Positions 49,188-57,932 are shown, numbered from the stretch's first letter. The stretch: DNA of 64,000 bases from Prescottella agglutinans (GCF_004011865.1 NZ_RKLP01000001.1:620001-684000); one strand, 5' to 3'. The notes: generated by a model not told the origin, from the sequence alone. Program-made: numbers and translations.

Positions 49188-50441
49188 ATGGCCGAAATCC
49201 ACGAGCTACGGTCGAGATTCGCTGCGGCGCTGTCTCGCATGTACGGCCGCGAGGTGCCCGCCTACACGACGCTGGTGGAGGTCACCGAACAGGTCAATGC
49301 GGACTTCCTGGCGGCGAATCCGGACACGGCGCAGCGGCTCGGCAGCATCGCCCGGGTGACCGCGGAACGGCACGGCGCGATCCGGGTGGGCACGCCGTCG
49401 GAGATGCACGACGTGGCGGTGCTGTTCGCCGGTTTCGGGATGTACCCGGTCGGCTTCTACGACCTGCGCGAGGCCACCCCGCCGGTGCCGGTGGTGTCGA
49501 CGGCCTTCCGCCCGATCGATCCCGACGAGCTGGCCCGCAACCCGTTCCGGGTGTTCACCTCGATGCTCACGACCGCGGACCGCCGCTTCTTCGACGCCGA
49601 TCTGCAGCAGCGGCTCGAGTCGTTCCTGCACCGGCGCCGCCTGTTCCCCGACGTGCTGCTCGCCCTGGCCCGGCGCTCGGCGGACGACGGCGGTCTCGAC
49701 GAGGCGCAGGCCGAGCGTTTCGTCTCGCTCGCGACGGCGGTGTTCGAGCTGTCCGGCGAGCCGGTCGACCGCGCGTGGTACCGGGAACTGGAGGCGGTGT
49801 CGGCGGTGGCCGCGGACATCGGCGGGGTGTCGAGCACGCACATCAACCACCTGACCCCGCGGGTGCTCGACATCGACGACCTGTACGCGCGGATGTCGGC
49901 GCGCGGGATCGCGATGATCGACCGGATCCAGGGCCCGCCGCGCTGGACGGGTCCGGCGGTGCTGCTGCGGCAGACGTCGTTCCGGGCGCTGGCCGAGCCG
50001 CGCAGTTTCGTCGAGCCGGACGGGTCGATCACCGACGGCGAGCTGCGGGTGCGGTTCGGGGAGGTGGAGGCGCGCGGCGTCGCGCTCACGCCGTCCGGGC
50101 GCGCGCTGTACGACGAGCTGCAGGGCAGCGATCCGTCGAACGCGGACGGGCTGTGGGACAAGCGGTTCCCGACGTCCGAGGACGAGCTCGAGAAACGGGC
50201 CATGGCGTACTTCACCTACCACGGCGGGGTGCGCGAGCCGATCGTCTACGAGGACTTCCTGCCGAAGTCCGCGGCGGGCATCTTCCGGTCGAATCTGGAC
50301 GCCGACACCACGGCCGCGGCCGGCGAGGCGGGGACGGTGTACGACCTCGGCACCCTGGCCGACGTGATCGGACGCGAGGTGCACGACCCGTACGAGTTGT
50401 ACGGGCGGCAGCAGGAGCGCTCAGGAGGAGACGGATCATGA
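49188..50441 (+). CDS. hglS: 2-oxoadipate dioxygenase/decarboxylase (HglS-like, DUF1338)
   Basis: A 417-residue DUF1338 protein of the VOC fold. HglS of Pseudomonas uses Fe(II) and O2 to turn 2-oxoadipate into D-2-hydroxyglutarate and CO2. Candidate metal ligands are His62 (ERHGAIRVG), His221 (STHINHLTPRV) and Glu292 (VRFGEVEARGVAL), matching the H-H-E triad and close to its spacing. Arg66 may bind the substrate. The block VYEDFLPKSAAGIFRSNLDA is typical. The ATG overlap of pcd with its stop and divergence from lat place it in lysine breakdown. An aminotransferase converting 2-aminoadipate to 2-oxoadipate is not in the window. Confidence 0.9.
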   Translation: MAEIHELRSRFAAALSRMYGREVPAYTTLVEVTEQVNADFLAANPDTAQRLGSIARVTAERHGAIRVGTPSEMHDVAVLFAGFGMYPVGFYDLREATPPVPVVSTAFRPIDPDELARNPFRVFTSMLTTADRRFFDADLQQRLESFLHRRRLFPDVLLALARRSADDGGLDEAQAERFVSLATAVFELSGEPVDRAWYRELEAVSAVAADIGGVSSTHINHLTPRVLDIDDLYARMSARGIAMIDRIQGPPRWTGPAVLLRQTSFRALAEPRSFVEPDGSITDGELRVRFGEVEARGVALTPSGRALYDELQGSDPSNADGLWDKRFPTSEDELEKRAMAYFTYHGGVREPIVYEDFLPKSAAGIFRSNLDADTTAAAGEAGTVYDLGTLADVIGREVHDPYELYGRQQERSGGDGS

Positions 50442-51973
50442 CACTTCCCGGCACGGGCACGCTGGCGGGACGCGCGATGGCCGCCCTCGACCGTTGCGGC
50501 GCAACACTTCCCGAGATCGTCGGCGATGCCGGTCCGGCCCCGCTGACGGCGCGGACCCCGATCGACGGCTCGGTGCTGGCGTTCCTGCACCCCAGCACGT
50601 CCGCCGGTATCGACGCGGCGGTCGGACGCGCCCACGACGCGTTCGCCGCCTGGCGCGCGGTGCCCGCACCCCGGCGCGGCGCGGTGGTCCGCCGGCTCGG
50701 GGAACTGCTCGCGGAGCACAAGTCGGATCTGGCCGACCTGGTGACGCTCGAGGCGGGCAAGATCCGCTCCGAGGCCCTCGGCGAGGTGCAGGAGATGATC
50801 GACATCTGCGAGTTCGCGGTGGGCCTGTCGCGGCAGCTGTACGGCCGCACGATGGCGTCGGAGCGGCCCGGACACCGACTCTCGGAGTCGTGGCATCCGC
50901 TCGGGGTGGTGGCGGTGATCTCGGCGTTCAACTTCCCGGTGGCGGTGTGGTCGTGGAACACCGCGCTGGCGCTGGTGTGCGGCGATCCGGTGGTGTGGAA
51001 GCCGTCGGAGACCACCCCGCTCACCGCGATGGCGTGCGACGCGCTGCTGCGCCGGGCCGCCGCCGAGTCCGGCGCCCCCGCCGGGTTGCACCACGTGGTG
51101 CTCGGGACCGCGGTCGTCGGCGAGCAGCTCGTGGACGACCCCCGGGTCGCGCTGGTGAGCGCGACCGGTTCGGTGCGGATGGGCCGGGCGGTGGCGCCAC
51201 GGGTCGCGGCCCGCTTCGGTCGGTGCCTGCTCGAGCTGGGCGGCAACAACGCCGCGGTGGTGACCCCGTCGGCGGATCTGGATCTCACCGTGCGCGCGGT
51301 GGTGTTCGCGGCGGCCGGTACCGCGGGACAGCGGTGCACGACGCTGCGGCGCCTGATCGTCCACCGCTCGATCGTCGACGACGTGACCGACCGGATCGCC
51401 GACGCCTACCGGCAGCTGACGGTGGGCAACCCGTTCGACGACGGCGTCCTGGTGGGCCCGTTGATCGCCGGCGCCGCCTATCACGCGATGCACGCCGCCC
51501 TCGACACCGCGCGCGCCGACGGCGGTGCGGTGGTGACCGGCGGCGACCGGGTCGGCTCGGGGTCGTCGTTCTACGTCAGGCCCGCGATCGTGCGGATGCC
51601 GTCGCAGACGGCGATCGTGCGGGCCGAGACGTTCGCACCGATCCTCTACGTGCTCGCCTACGACACGTTCGACGAGGCGATCGCCCTGCACAACGGTGTC
51701 CCGCAGGGGCTGTCGTCGGCGATCTTCACCACCGACCAGCGCGAGGCCGAGCGGTTCCTCGCCGCCGACGGCTCCGACTGCGGCATCGCGAACGTCAACA
51801 TCGGCACCTCCGGCGCGGAGATCGGCGGCGCGTTCGGCGGCGAGAAGGAGACCGGCGGCGGACGCGAATCCGGTTCGGACGCCTGGAAGGCGTACATGCG
51901 CCGCGCCACCAACACGGTCAACTACTCGGACGAACTCCCCCTCGCGCAGGGGGTGGAGTTCGGGCCGTCCTGA
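50438..51973 (+). CDS. pcd: L-2-aminoadipate-6-semialdehyde (piperideine-6-carboxylate) dehydrogenase
   Basis: Aldehyde dehydrogenase superfamily member (511 residues) that oxidises the Lat product to 2-aminoadipate. The catalytic Cys300 is in GTAGQRCTT, and the general base Glu266 is in LLELGGNNAAV. The NAD site has SAFNFPVAVWSWNTALALVC and KPSETTPL, with SATGSVRMG. The end GGAFGGEKETGGGRESGSD is typical of ALDH7-like antiquitin/Pcd enzymes. Its ATG overlaps the hglS stop, and GGAGGAG lies just upstream. It is convergent with the SDR gene, 7 bp between stops. Confidence 0.95.
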   Translation: MTLPGTGTLAGRAMAALDRCGATLPEIVGDAGPAPLTARTPIDGSVLAFLHPSTSAGIDAAVGRAHDAFAAWRAVPAPRRGAVVRRLGELLAEHKSDLADLVTLEAGKIRSEALGEVQEMIDICEFAVGLSRQLYGRTMASERPGHRLSESWHPLGVVAVISAFNFPVAVWSWNTALALVCGDPVVWKPSETTPLTAMACDALLRRAAAESGAPAGLHHVVLGTAVVGEQLVDDPRVALVSATGSVRMGRAVAPRVAARFGRCLLELGGNNAAVVTPSADLDLTVRAVVFAAAGTAGQRCTTLRRLIVHRSIVDDVTDRIADAYRQLTVGNPFDDGVLVGPLIAGAAYHAMHAALDTARADGGAVVTGGDRVGSGSSFYVRPAIVRMPSQTAIVRAETFAPILYVLAYDTFDEAIALHNGVPQGLSSAIFTTDQREAERFLAADGSDCGIANVNIGTSGAEIGGAFGGEKETGGGRESGSDAWKAYMRRATNTVNYSDELPLAQGVEFGPS

Positions 51974-51980
51974 CCGGAGG

Positions 51981-52808
51981 TCAGGCCCCCTCGGTGCGCC
52001 GCAACCGCTCGTCGTAGTCGGCCCGCGCCGTGGGGTCGACGCTCGTCAGCGCGCGCCCGCCGCCGACGACCCGTCGGATCAGCCGCACCAGCGGCTCGGG
52101 CGCCACCGCGAGTCCGACGTCGAGGGCCGCGAGGTAGCCGGGCACCGGGGTCTCGGCGCGCCGGGTGCGGACGGTGCGCACGACGGCGTCGGCGATGTCC
52201 GCCGGATCCACGGTGGGCAGCCCCTTCCCGAGCGGGATGCCCGACGTGAGCGTGGTGCGCACCGCGCTCGGCAGGACCGTCGACACGCTCACGCCGTGGT
52301 CGGCGAACTCCAGCCGGGCCGCGGCCGAAAGTCCCACGGCCGCATACTTGCTCGCGTTGTAGACGGCGAGCCCGGGAATGGCGATCTTCCCGGCCAGCGA
52401 CGCGACGTTCACGACGTGACCGCGCCCGCGGTCGATCATGCCCGGCACCACCGCCCGCATCCCGCGGATCGGGCCCCACACGTTGACGTCGAGCGTCATC
52501 GCGCCGGTCGCGTCCGACTCGTCGAGGAAGCCGCCGACCGGCATGACGCCGGCGTTGTTGACGAGGATGTCGATCGGCCCGACCTCGGCGACGCACGCGT
52601 CCCACGACGGACGGGACCGCACGTCGAGCACGTGCGCGGTCCCCACACCCGCGGCGGCGTCCGTCACCGCGGCCCGGTCGATGTCGGCGAGAGCGACGGT
52701 CGCGCCGCGGGCGGCGAACGCCTGCGCGGTGGCCCGGCCGATGCCCCGTCCGGCGCCGGTCACGAGCACCCGCGCCCCGGCGAGCGCGATCTCGGGATAC
52801 CGCGTCAC
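51981..52808 (-). CDS. Short-chain dehydrogenase/reductase
   Basis: Classical SDR, 275 residues. The cofactor motif TGAGRGIG is at 17-24, with Asp42-x-Asp44 in LADIDRA after strand 2, suggesting NAD preference. NNAG is at 84-87, and the catalytic Ser137, Tyr150 and Lys154 are in VASLAG and YNASK. The C-terminal part includes a hydrophobic segment near a dibasic stretch (LVRLIRRVVGGGRAL), possibly membrane-associated. The GTG at 52808 overlaps the monooxygenase stop (GTGA). It is last in a three-gene operon with the patatin and Baeyer-Villiger monooxygenase genes, and probably oxidises an alcohol to the ketone the monooxygenase uses. Confidence 0.92.
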   Translation of the reverse strand: MTRYPEIALAGARVLVTGAGRGIGRATAQAFAARGATVALADIDRAAVTDAAAGVGTAHVLDVRSRPSWDACVAEVGPIDILVNNAGVMPVGGFLDESDATGAMTLDVNVWGPIRGMRAVVPGMIDRGRGHVVNVASLAGKIAIPGLAVYNASKYAAVGLSAAARLEFADHGVSVSTVLPSAVRTTLTSGIPLGKGLPTVDPADIADAVVRTVRTRRAETPVPGYLAALDVGLAVAPEPLVRLIRRVVGGGRALTSVDPTARADYDERLRRTEGA

Positions 52809-54283
52809 GATGTCACCCTCTCCCCCGTGCCCGTCGACGTCAGGTACGCCGCTTCGTCGAAGTGCCGCAGCCGCTCCCGCATCCGTCCGGTCGACCACGG
52901 CCAGTTGAAGCTGTTGCGGCCGTTGACGTCCAGGAAGTAGCTCTGGCAGCCGCCGGCGTTGTAGACGGTGGTGGCGAGGGCCTGCTGCACCTCGGCGTTG
53001 AACGCGGCCTGCACCTCGGGGCGGGGCTCCATTCGGGTCCATCCCGCCGACCGGGCTGCGGCGATCGCGGCCGTCAGGTAGTCCAGTTGCGCCTCGAGGA
53101 TCATGAACGCGGACGTGTGCCCGGTGCCGAGCGCCGGTCCGAGCAGCACGAAGGCGTTGGGGAACCCCGCCACGGTGGTGCCGAGGTACGCCTGCGGGCT
53201 GCCCTTCCAGTGGTCGTCGAGGCTGCGGCCCTGCCCGTCGAACACCCGCCCGGCGATCGGCATGTCGAGGATGTGGAAGCCGGTGCCGAAGATGATGGCG
53301 TCCACCTCGCGTTCCACGCCGTCGGCACCGACGACGACGTTGCCGCGCACCGACTGCACCGCGTTGTCGTGCACCTCGACGTTGGGAAGACCCAGCGCCG
53401 GGTAGTACGTGTTCGACATGAGCAGGCGTTTGCAGCCGAGCGTGTAGTCCGGCGTGAGCGCCGAGCGCAGTTCCGGGTCGCGCACCTGGGCAAGCAACTG
53501 GATGCGGCCGATCTGCTGGATCACCCGCAGGATCCACGGGTTGCGGAAGCCCACGCCGAGCGCCTCCATGATCCCGTACTCGATGCGCCGCAACGCCTTC
53601 AGCGCCCCCGGGACGGCACCGAGCACGGAGCGGACGGCGCCGGGCAGCGCGGTGTCGGGCTTGGGCAGCACCCACTGCGCGGTCCGCTGGTACAGGTCCA
53701 GTCGGCCCACGCGCGGGGCGATCTCCGGCACGAACTGCACCGCCGACGCCCCGGTTCCGACGACGGCGACACGCTTGCCGGTGAGGTCGTAGTCGTGGTT
53801 CCAGCGCGACGAGTGGAACACCTCGCCGGTGAAGCCGTCGAGTCCGGGGATGTCGGGGATCAACGGTTGGTTCCACGGCCCGGCCGCCGCGATCACGGCG
53901 TTCGCAGTGAACGCGCCGTTCGAGGTCTCCAACGTCCACCGCCGGGTCGCCTCGTCCCACTGCGCGCGCAGCAGTTCGGTGCCGAACCGGACCCTCTCGT
54001 GGACCCGATGCGCGCCCGCGGTCCGCTCGATGTACTCGCGAATCTCGTTCTGGCCCGCGAACAGTCGACTCCAGCCGCCGTTGGGTGCGAACGAGTACGA
54101 GTACAGCGCCGACGGCACGTCGCACGCGCACCCGGGATAGGTGTTGTCGCGCCACGTTCCGCCCAGCGCCTCGCCCTTCTCGAGGACGACGACGTCGGTG
54201 ATCCCCATCTGCTGCAGCCGGATCACGGCCCCGATGCCCGAGATGCCGGCGCCGACGACGATCACCTCGTGATGACGGCTCAT
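52805..54283 (-). CDS. Baeyer-Villiger-type flavin monooxygenase
   Basis: A 492-residue class B flavoprotein monooxygenase. FAD site VVGAGISGIG (9-18), the second ATG-like Rossmann motif GGTWRDNTYPGCACDVPS, the Baeyer-Villiger fingerprint F151-x-G-x3-H-x3-W161 (FTGEVFHSSRW), and the NADPH site VVGTGASA (174-181). It inserts oxygen next to a carbonyl, making esters or lactones. The ATG overlaps the patatin gene stop. With the SDR downstream and the hydrolase upstream it forms a logical alcohol-ketone-ester-acid series. The trio resembles part of the mycobacterial mymA operon. The substrate is not predictable. Confidence 0.94.
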   Translation of the reverse strand: MSRHHEVIVVGAGISGIGAVIRLQQMGITDVVVLEKGEALGGTWRDNTYPGCACDVPSALYSYSFAPNGGWSRLFAGQNEIREYIERTAGAHRVHERVRFGTELLRAQWDEATRRWTLETSNGAFTANAVIAAAGPWNQPLIPDIPGLDGFTGEVFHSSRWNHDYDLTGKRVAVVGTGASAVQFVPEIAPRVGRLDLYQRTAQWVLPKPDTALPGAVRSVLGAVPGALKALRRIEYGIMEALGVGFRNPWILRVIQQIGRIQLLAQVRDPELRSALTPDYTLGCKRLLMSNTYYPALGLPNVEVHDNAVQSVRGNVVVGADGVEREVDAIIFGTGFHILDMPIAGRVFDGQGRSLDDHWKGSPQAYLGTTVAGFPNAFVLLGPALGTGHTSAFMILEAQLDYLTAAIAAARSAGWTRMEPRPEVQAAFNAEVQQALATTVYNAGGCQSYFLDVNGRNSFNWPWSTGRMRERLRHFDEAAYLTSTGTGERVTS

Positions 54284-55230
54284 GCGTGGTCTCCTGTCGT
54301 GGTCAGGGCGCGTTCGGCCGCGGCCCGGGTGCTGCGCAGCGCGTGCTCGAGGGTCGCGAGACGGCGGCGGTCGTCCATGAAGTTCGGGCCCATCACCGCG
54401 AGGTCGTCGGCGGTCGCGTCGATCCGGATCACCCGCGTGCCCGACGCCTCGAGCGCCGCGATCTCGGCGTCGAGTCCGGTGCTCATCCAGTTCCGCAGGA
54501 TCATCCGTTCGAGTATCGCGGGACCGCGGCCCGGGACCCGGCCGCGGGAGGCCATGGGCGCCAGGACGATCACCTCGTCGAGTCCGCGCCCCGCGAGCAG
54601 GTCCGCGGAGGCGGTGGACGCCGCGCCGCCGTCGACGAACCGTCGGCCGTCGATCTCCACGGGCGGCATCCAACCGGGTATCGCCCACGACGCCCGCAGC
54701 GCCTGCGAGAGCGTCGCGTTCGGCGCCCCCTGCGCGCCGAATGCCACCCGCTCGCCGGTGGCGTAGTCCATTGCAATCAACCAGGTCTCGGGGTGCGGCA
54801 CCCAGCCGCGAGCGTCCGCGACCCCGGCGGCCAGCCGGTCCAGCCAGCTCGCGTCACCGCCGCCCTCGGGGAGCAGCCCGCTCAGCCCCGTCACGGCAGG
54901 CAGGCCCCGGCGCGGCAGTCCGGGCGAGCCGATGCGCGGGCGCGGCAGCGGCGGGAACCGGCCCGGCGCGCCGGCCAGGTGCCCGGACAGCACCGGGTGC
55001 GTCGGCTCCCCCAGCTGCATCGCGAGGATCTCGTCGACGCCGATGCCGCCGCCGAGCATCGTCACCAACTCGGCGCCCGCGGACGTGCCGACCAGGACGT
55101 CGGCGCCGCGCGGGTCCCACCCGAGCGCGTCGCGCACCGCCACCAGCGCCGCGACGGTCCACGCCGCCCCGAGCGTTCCCCCGCATCCGATCACCACACC
55201 GCGACTGAGATGTGTGTCACTCGACGTCAT
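54280..55230 (-). CDS. Patatin-like phospholipase/esterase
   Basis: A 316-residue patatin-fold hydrolase. The oxyanion loop GCGGTLGAAW is at about 15-24, the nucleophile Ser50 is in VGTSAG (GxSxG), and the dyad Asp199 is in FVDGGAAS (DGG). It is the first gene of the leftward operon with the monooxygenase and SDR genes, overlapping the former (ATGA), and could hydrolyse the ester produced by the Baeyer-Villiger step or a membrane lipid. It is divergent from a TetR gene across 61 bp with a palindromic site. Confidence 0.92.
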   Translation of the reverse strand: MTSSDTHLSRGVVIGCGGTLGAAWTVAALVAVRDALGWDPRGADVLVGTSAGAELVTMLGGGIGVDEILAMQLGEPTHPVLSGHLAGAPGRFPPLPRPRIGSPGLPRRGLPAVTGLSGLLPEGGGDASWLDRLAAGVADARGWVPHPETWLIAMDYATGERVAFGAQGAPNATLSQALRASWAIPGWMPPVEIDGRRFVDGGAASTASADLLAGRGLDEVIVLAPMASRGRVPGRGPAILERMILRNWMSTGLDAEIAALEASGTRVIRIDATADDLAVMGPNFMDDRRRLATLEHALRSTRAAAERALTTTGDHA

Positions 55231-55254
55231 ACTCAGAAGCTAACAGAATTCGGA

Positions 55255-55265
55255 TACCGTCGGTA
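55255..55265. promoter_or_regulatory. Putative TetR operator in the patatin/tetR gap
   Basis: TACCGTCGGTA is a perfect 5+1+5 inverted repeat, extendable with mismatches to GGATACCGTCGGTACCC. It lies between the two divergent start codons, 25 bp from the patatin start and 27 bp from the regulator start. TetR-family proteins typically repress divergent operons from such sites. Confidence 0.55.
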
Positions 55266-55291
55266 CCCCAGATTTCGGAGAGAATGACCGG

Positions 55292-55921
55292 ATGCCACGT
55301 TTGACTCGATCGGAGAGCCAGGCCCGCACCCGGGCGGAGTTGCTCGCGACCGCCCGCGACCTGTTCCTCGCCGACGGCTACGCCGCGACGTCCCTGGAGA
55401 AGGTGGCCGAGGCCGCGGGCTACTCGAAGGGCGCGGTCTACTCCAACTTCCGCGGCAAGAAGGAGTTGTGTCTCGAGGTCCTGGACCTGATCCACTCGTC
55501 CAAGTTCGAGGAGGTCGCGACCCTGCTGGCGTTGGACGAGACCCCGGATCTCGACGCGACGCTGGTGCGCTTCCAGGACTGGGCGGAACGAACCCTCGGC
55601 GACGTCGGCTGGACGATGCTCGAGTTCGAGTTCATCGCGGCATCCCGGAACGATCCCGAGGTCCGGACCGCGCTGGCCTCGACCCTGGCGATGGCCCACG
55701 GAATGGTTCTGGCGCTGCTGAACTCACTGACGGCCACGACGGGGGCCCGGCTGCCGATCCCGCCGGAGGACGCCGCCCGCAGCATTCTCAGTCTCGGTGT
55801 GGGACTGGGCATCCAGCGTGCGATCGATCCCACCATCTCGGCGCGGATCGTCACCGACAACCTGCGCGCGCTGCTCGGCCAGAGCCCGCCTCTCCCCGAC
55901 ACGGAGGCAGGATCCCGGTGA
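55292..55921 (+). CDS. TetR-family transcriptional regulator
   Basis: A 209-residue TetR repressor. The N-terminal helix-turn-helix (about 10-56) reads RTRAELLATARDLFLADGYA, TSLEKVAEAAGYSKGAVYSN, FRGKKELCLEV. The C-terminal ligand domain has an acidic, Leu-rich composition without recognisable specificity. Divergence from the patatin-monooxygenase-SDR operon and the palindrome between them suggest it represses that operon until a lipid, ketone or similar ligand appears. Confidence 0.93.
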   Translation: MPRLTRSESQARTRAELLATARDLFLADGYAATSLEKVAEAAGYSKGAVYSNFRGKKELCLEVLDLIHSSKFEEVATLLALDETPDLDATLVRFQDWAERTLGDVGWTMLEFEFIAASRNDPEVRTALASTLAMAHGMVLALLNSLTATTGARLPIPPEDAARSILSLGVGLGIQRAIDPTISARIVTDNLRALLGQSPPLPDTEAGSR

Positions 55922-55940
55922 CTCGCCCCGAGAGGCGGGT

Positions 55941-56540
55941 TCAGTTGAGGGTCGCGATGAAATCGAAGATGGCCGGCTGAACCGCGGGATTGTTGTTCGT
56001 GATCCCCGTGGCTGCGCCGATGACGCCACCGATCGCCGCACCCGGAATGCAGCCGACGAACAGGAACAGCACGCATCCGACGACCGCACCGACACCGGCG
56101 CCGATCTGTGCGTTCATGGCACCGCCGTTGAACCAACCCTGCTCGATCTGACGGACCATGTTGTCGTAGGCGTCCTGTCGGGCGTCCACGTTGTGCAGTG
56201 CACCGACTCCCTGCGCCGGGATCTCCGGGGTGAGGGCGAGCCTGCCGCCGTCGATCGACGGCACGAGCGGCACGGTGGTTCCGGCCACCTGGTAGGTCAG
56301 CGGGATAGTGCCGACCGTGGCTCCCGTGGGGTCGACGACGTCGACCGCGTTGCCGGCGACGCGGAAGGTGCCCGCGTCGAGGACGGTCTCGAGCGATGTT
56401 CCGTTCGGACCGATCTGGGTCTGGTAGCTGATCGGTCCGGGGGTCGGCGGTGCGCCGGGTTCCGCGTACGCGGTACCGCTGGCGACGCCCAGCGCCGCGA
56501 TTGCCAGCACGGATACGGCCGCAGTCTTGTGGAGTTTCAC
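55941..56540 (-). CDS. Secreted/membrane-associated hypothetical protein with Gly-zipper C-terminus
   Basis: A 199-residue protein with a signal peptide (VKLHKTAAVSVLAIAALGVA, then SGTAYA-EP), a likely cleavage after AYA. The mature N-terminal half is beta-rich (PISYQTQIGPNGTSLETVLD). A long Gly/Ala/Ile hydrophobic stretch at about 150-190 (IGAGVGAVVGCVLFLFVGCI; GAAIGGVIGAATGI) resembles glycine-zipper membrane domains. Two cysteines flank part of it. The GTG at 56540 is preceded by GGGAG; a longer frame start lacks it. Similar proteins are frequent in Rhodococcus and Nocardia, but I know no function. It converges on the tetR gene. Confidence 0.85.
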   Translation of the reverse strand: MKLHKTAAVSVLAIAALGVASGTAYAEPGAPPTPGPISYQTQIGPNGTSLETVLDAGTFRVAGNAVDVVDPTGATVGTIPLTYQVAGTTVPLVPSIDGGRLALTPEIPAQGVGALHNVDARQDAYDNMVRQIEQGWFNGGAMNAQIGAGVGAVVGCVLFLFVGCIPGAAIGGVIGAATGITNNNPAVQPAIFDFIATLN

Positions 56541-56645
56541 GGGGAGCTCCCATCCTTGCAGGAAGACGGCCCCGACCTGGTCAAAGACCGTCCGGAACAT
56601 CCACTAGACTAGTGAAGTGGAGGCCGGTCTGTACGGCCTAACAGG

Positions 56646-56661
56646 GATTCGATATCGAATC
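56646..56661. promoter_or_regulatory. 16-bp perfect palindrome
   Basis: GATTCGATATCGAATC lies in the 232-bp divergent gap between the secreted-protein gene and the amidohydrolase-family gene, roughly mid-way. An 8-bp-arm perfect inverted repeat with an AT-rich centre is unusual for this base composition, making a regulator site plausible for either gene. A smaller GACGACG/CGTCGTC hairpin lies at 56673-56691. Confidence 0.5.
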
Positions 56662-56772
56662 TCGAGCGTTTCGACGACGCGGGACGTCGTCCGCCGGTCA
56701 GCGTTCGGCGATGTCCGATTCGACCGCATTTCCTTACCGCGCCAGCACATCCCGAACCGCTATCGTCGAGCC

Positions 56773-57867
56773 ATGACTGGCGACCCGCTTTTCCTCGCTG
56801 CCGGAACGGAATTCACCTCCGACGACCTGACGTTCTACGCCGACCGCGACAACCGAACGCTCGACCAGGCCGTCGCCGACGCGGATCTCCTGGTGAGCTG
56901 CCCGCATTCGGGCTTCGCGATCCCCGAGGAGTTGGCACCGTTCCTCGCACCCGAGTTCACCCGGCGCCTGCAGTTCGATTTCACCGATATGTCCACCGGG
57001 CCGATCGTGCGGCGCTGGGCCGAGATCGACCCGCGGATCGTGTACGTGGAGAACCCGCATCCGCGGATGATCCGCGATCCCAACCGGGCCCGTCCGGCCG
57101 ATCTCGAGGCGACGCTGCGGGAGGCCTTCGCCCGTGTGCGAGAGGCCGGACGCGGCAACAAGGCCGACCTCACCGGCGTCGACGCGGTCCGCCCGGTCAC
57201 GTTCTCCTTCTACCCGCTGCTGCTCGAGCCCACCGACGACGTCGGCTGGAAGCGACTCGCCGACACCTTCACCGAGGTGGCCGAGCGCGGTCTCGGCGTC
57301 TACGAACGTACGCGGGACGGCCTGGTCGACCGGATGGCGGCACTGGCGCTCGAACGCGGCACCGACTTCGCGACGCTGTCGTTCCACGACACGATGAACC
57401 ACACGACCCGACGCGACGGCGCCGTGAGCGTGCCGCGCCCCGCGGCCGATCTGCTGCCGGACGTCGTCGCGCTCTCGAATCGCGGGGACCACCACGGTGA
57501 TCCGCGAGGGGACGATCCGGTCACGATGGACCCGGACCGCATTCGTGCACTCGCCGACGCCCACCGGAAGGGGTTCGCGGGCTTCACGGCGAACCCCGAG
57601 GCCGTGCTGCTCAATCAGCCGTACCTCGGCAGTCAGGAGATCATCACCGCGGGAGCCCGTTTCGCCGCGCTCCGCCCCCGAGCGGAGGCCGCCGGTGTCG
57701 CGCTCAGTGCGGTGCAGGCGGAGTTCCGCCGCGAGTTCCTCCTCGGCGAGGCCGCGACGACCGAACTCATGGCGCCGGGTGTCGACTGGCCGGCGGCGGA
57801 TCCGGATCGAATCGACCGCCTCGCCCACGCCTGCAAGGCGAGTTGGGACGCGTACCGGGACCGCTGA
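56773..57867 (+). CDS. N-formylglutamate amidohydrolase family protein
   Basis: A 364-residue protein of the FGase (HutG-like) zinc amidohydrolase family. The opening DADLLVSCPHSGFAIPEEL supplies a metal His in the C-P-H-S-G block. ENPHPRMIRDPNR and TLSFHDTMNHTTRRDGAV fit the family's second and third metal or substrate motifs. The 3' half is an Asp/Arg-rich helical extension. There are no histidine-utilisation genes nearby, so the true substrate may be a different N-acylated amino acid. ATG 56773 was chosen; the frame is open to 56617 but that region is AT-rich control sequence. Confidence 0.85.
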   Translation: MTGDPLFLAAGTEFTSDDLTFYADRDNRTLDQAVADADLLVSCPHSGFAIPEELAPFLAPEFTRRLQFDFTDMSTGPIVRRWAEIDPRIVYVENPHPRMIRDPNRARPADLEATLREAFARVREAGRGNKADLTGVDAVRPVTFSFYPLLLEPTDDVGWKRLADTFTEVAERGLGVYERTRDGLVDRMAALALERGTDFATLSFHDTMNHTTRRDGAVSVPRPAADLLPDVVALSNRGDHHGDPRGDDPVTMDPDRIRALADAHRKGFAGFTANPEAVLLNQPYLGSQEIITAGARFAALRPRAEAAGVALSAVQAEFRREFLLGEAATTELMAPGVDWPAADPDRIDRLAHACKASWDAYRDR

Positions 57868-57872
57868 CGGAC

Positions 57873-57908
57873 GACGGTGCCGCGGTCGCTCTCGACCGCG
57901 GCACCGTC
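57873..57908. terminator. Bidirectional hairpin after the FGase-family gene
   Basis: A perfect 16-bp stem, GACGGTGCCGCGGTCG (57873-57888) with its complement (57893-57908), loop CTCT. It lies between the amidohydrolase-family gene and the convergent small ORF. Confidence 0.85.
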
Positions 57909-57932
57909 TGTATCACCCGTGGACGACCGCGG

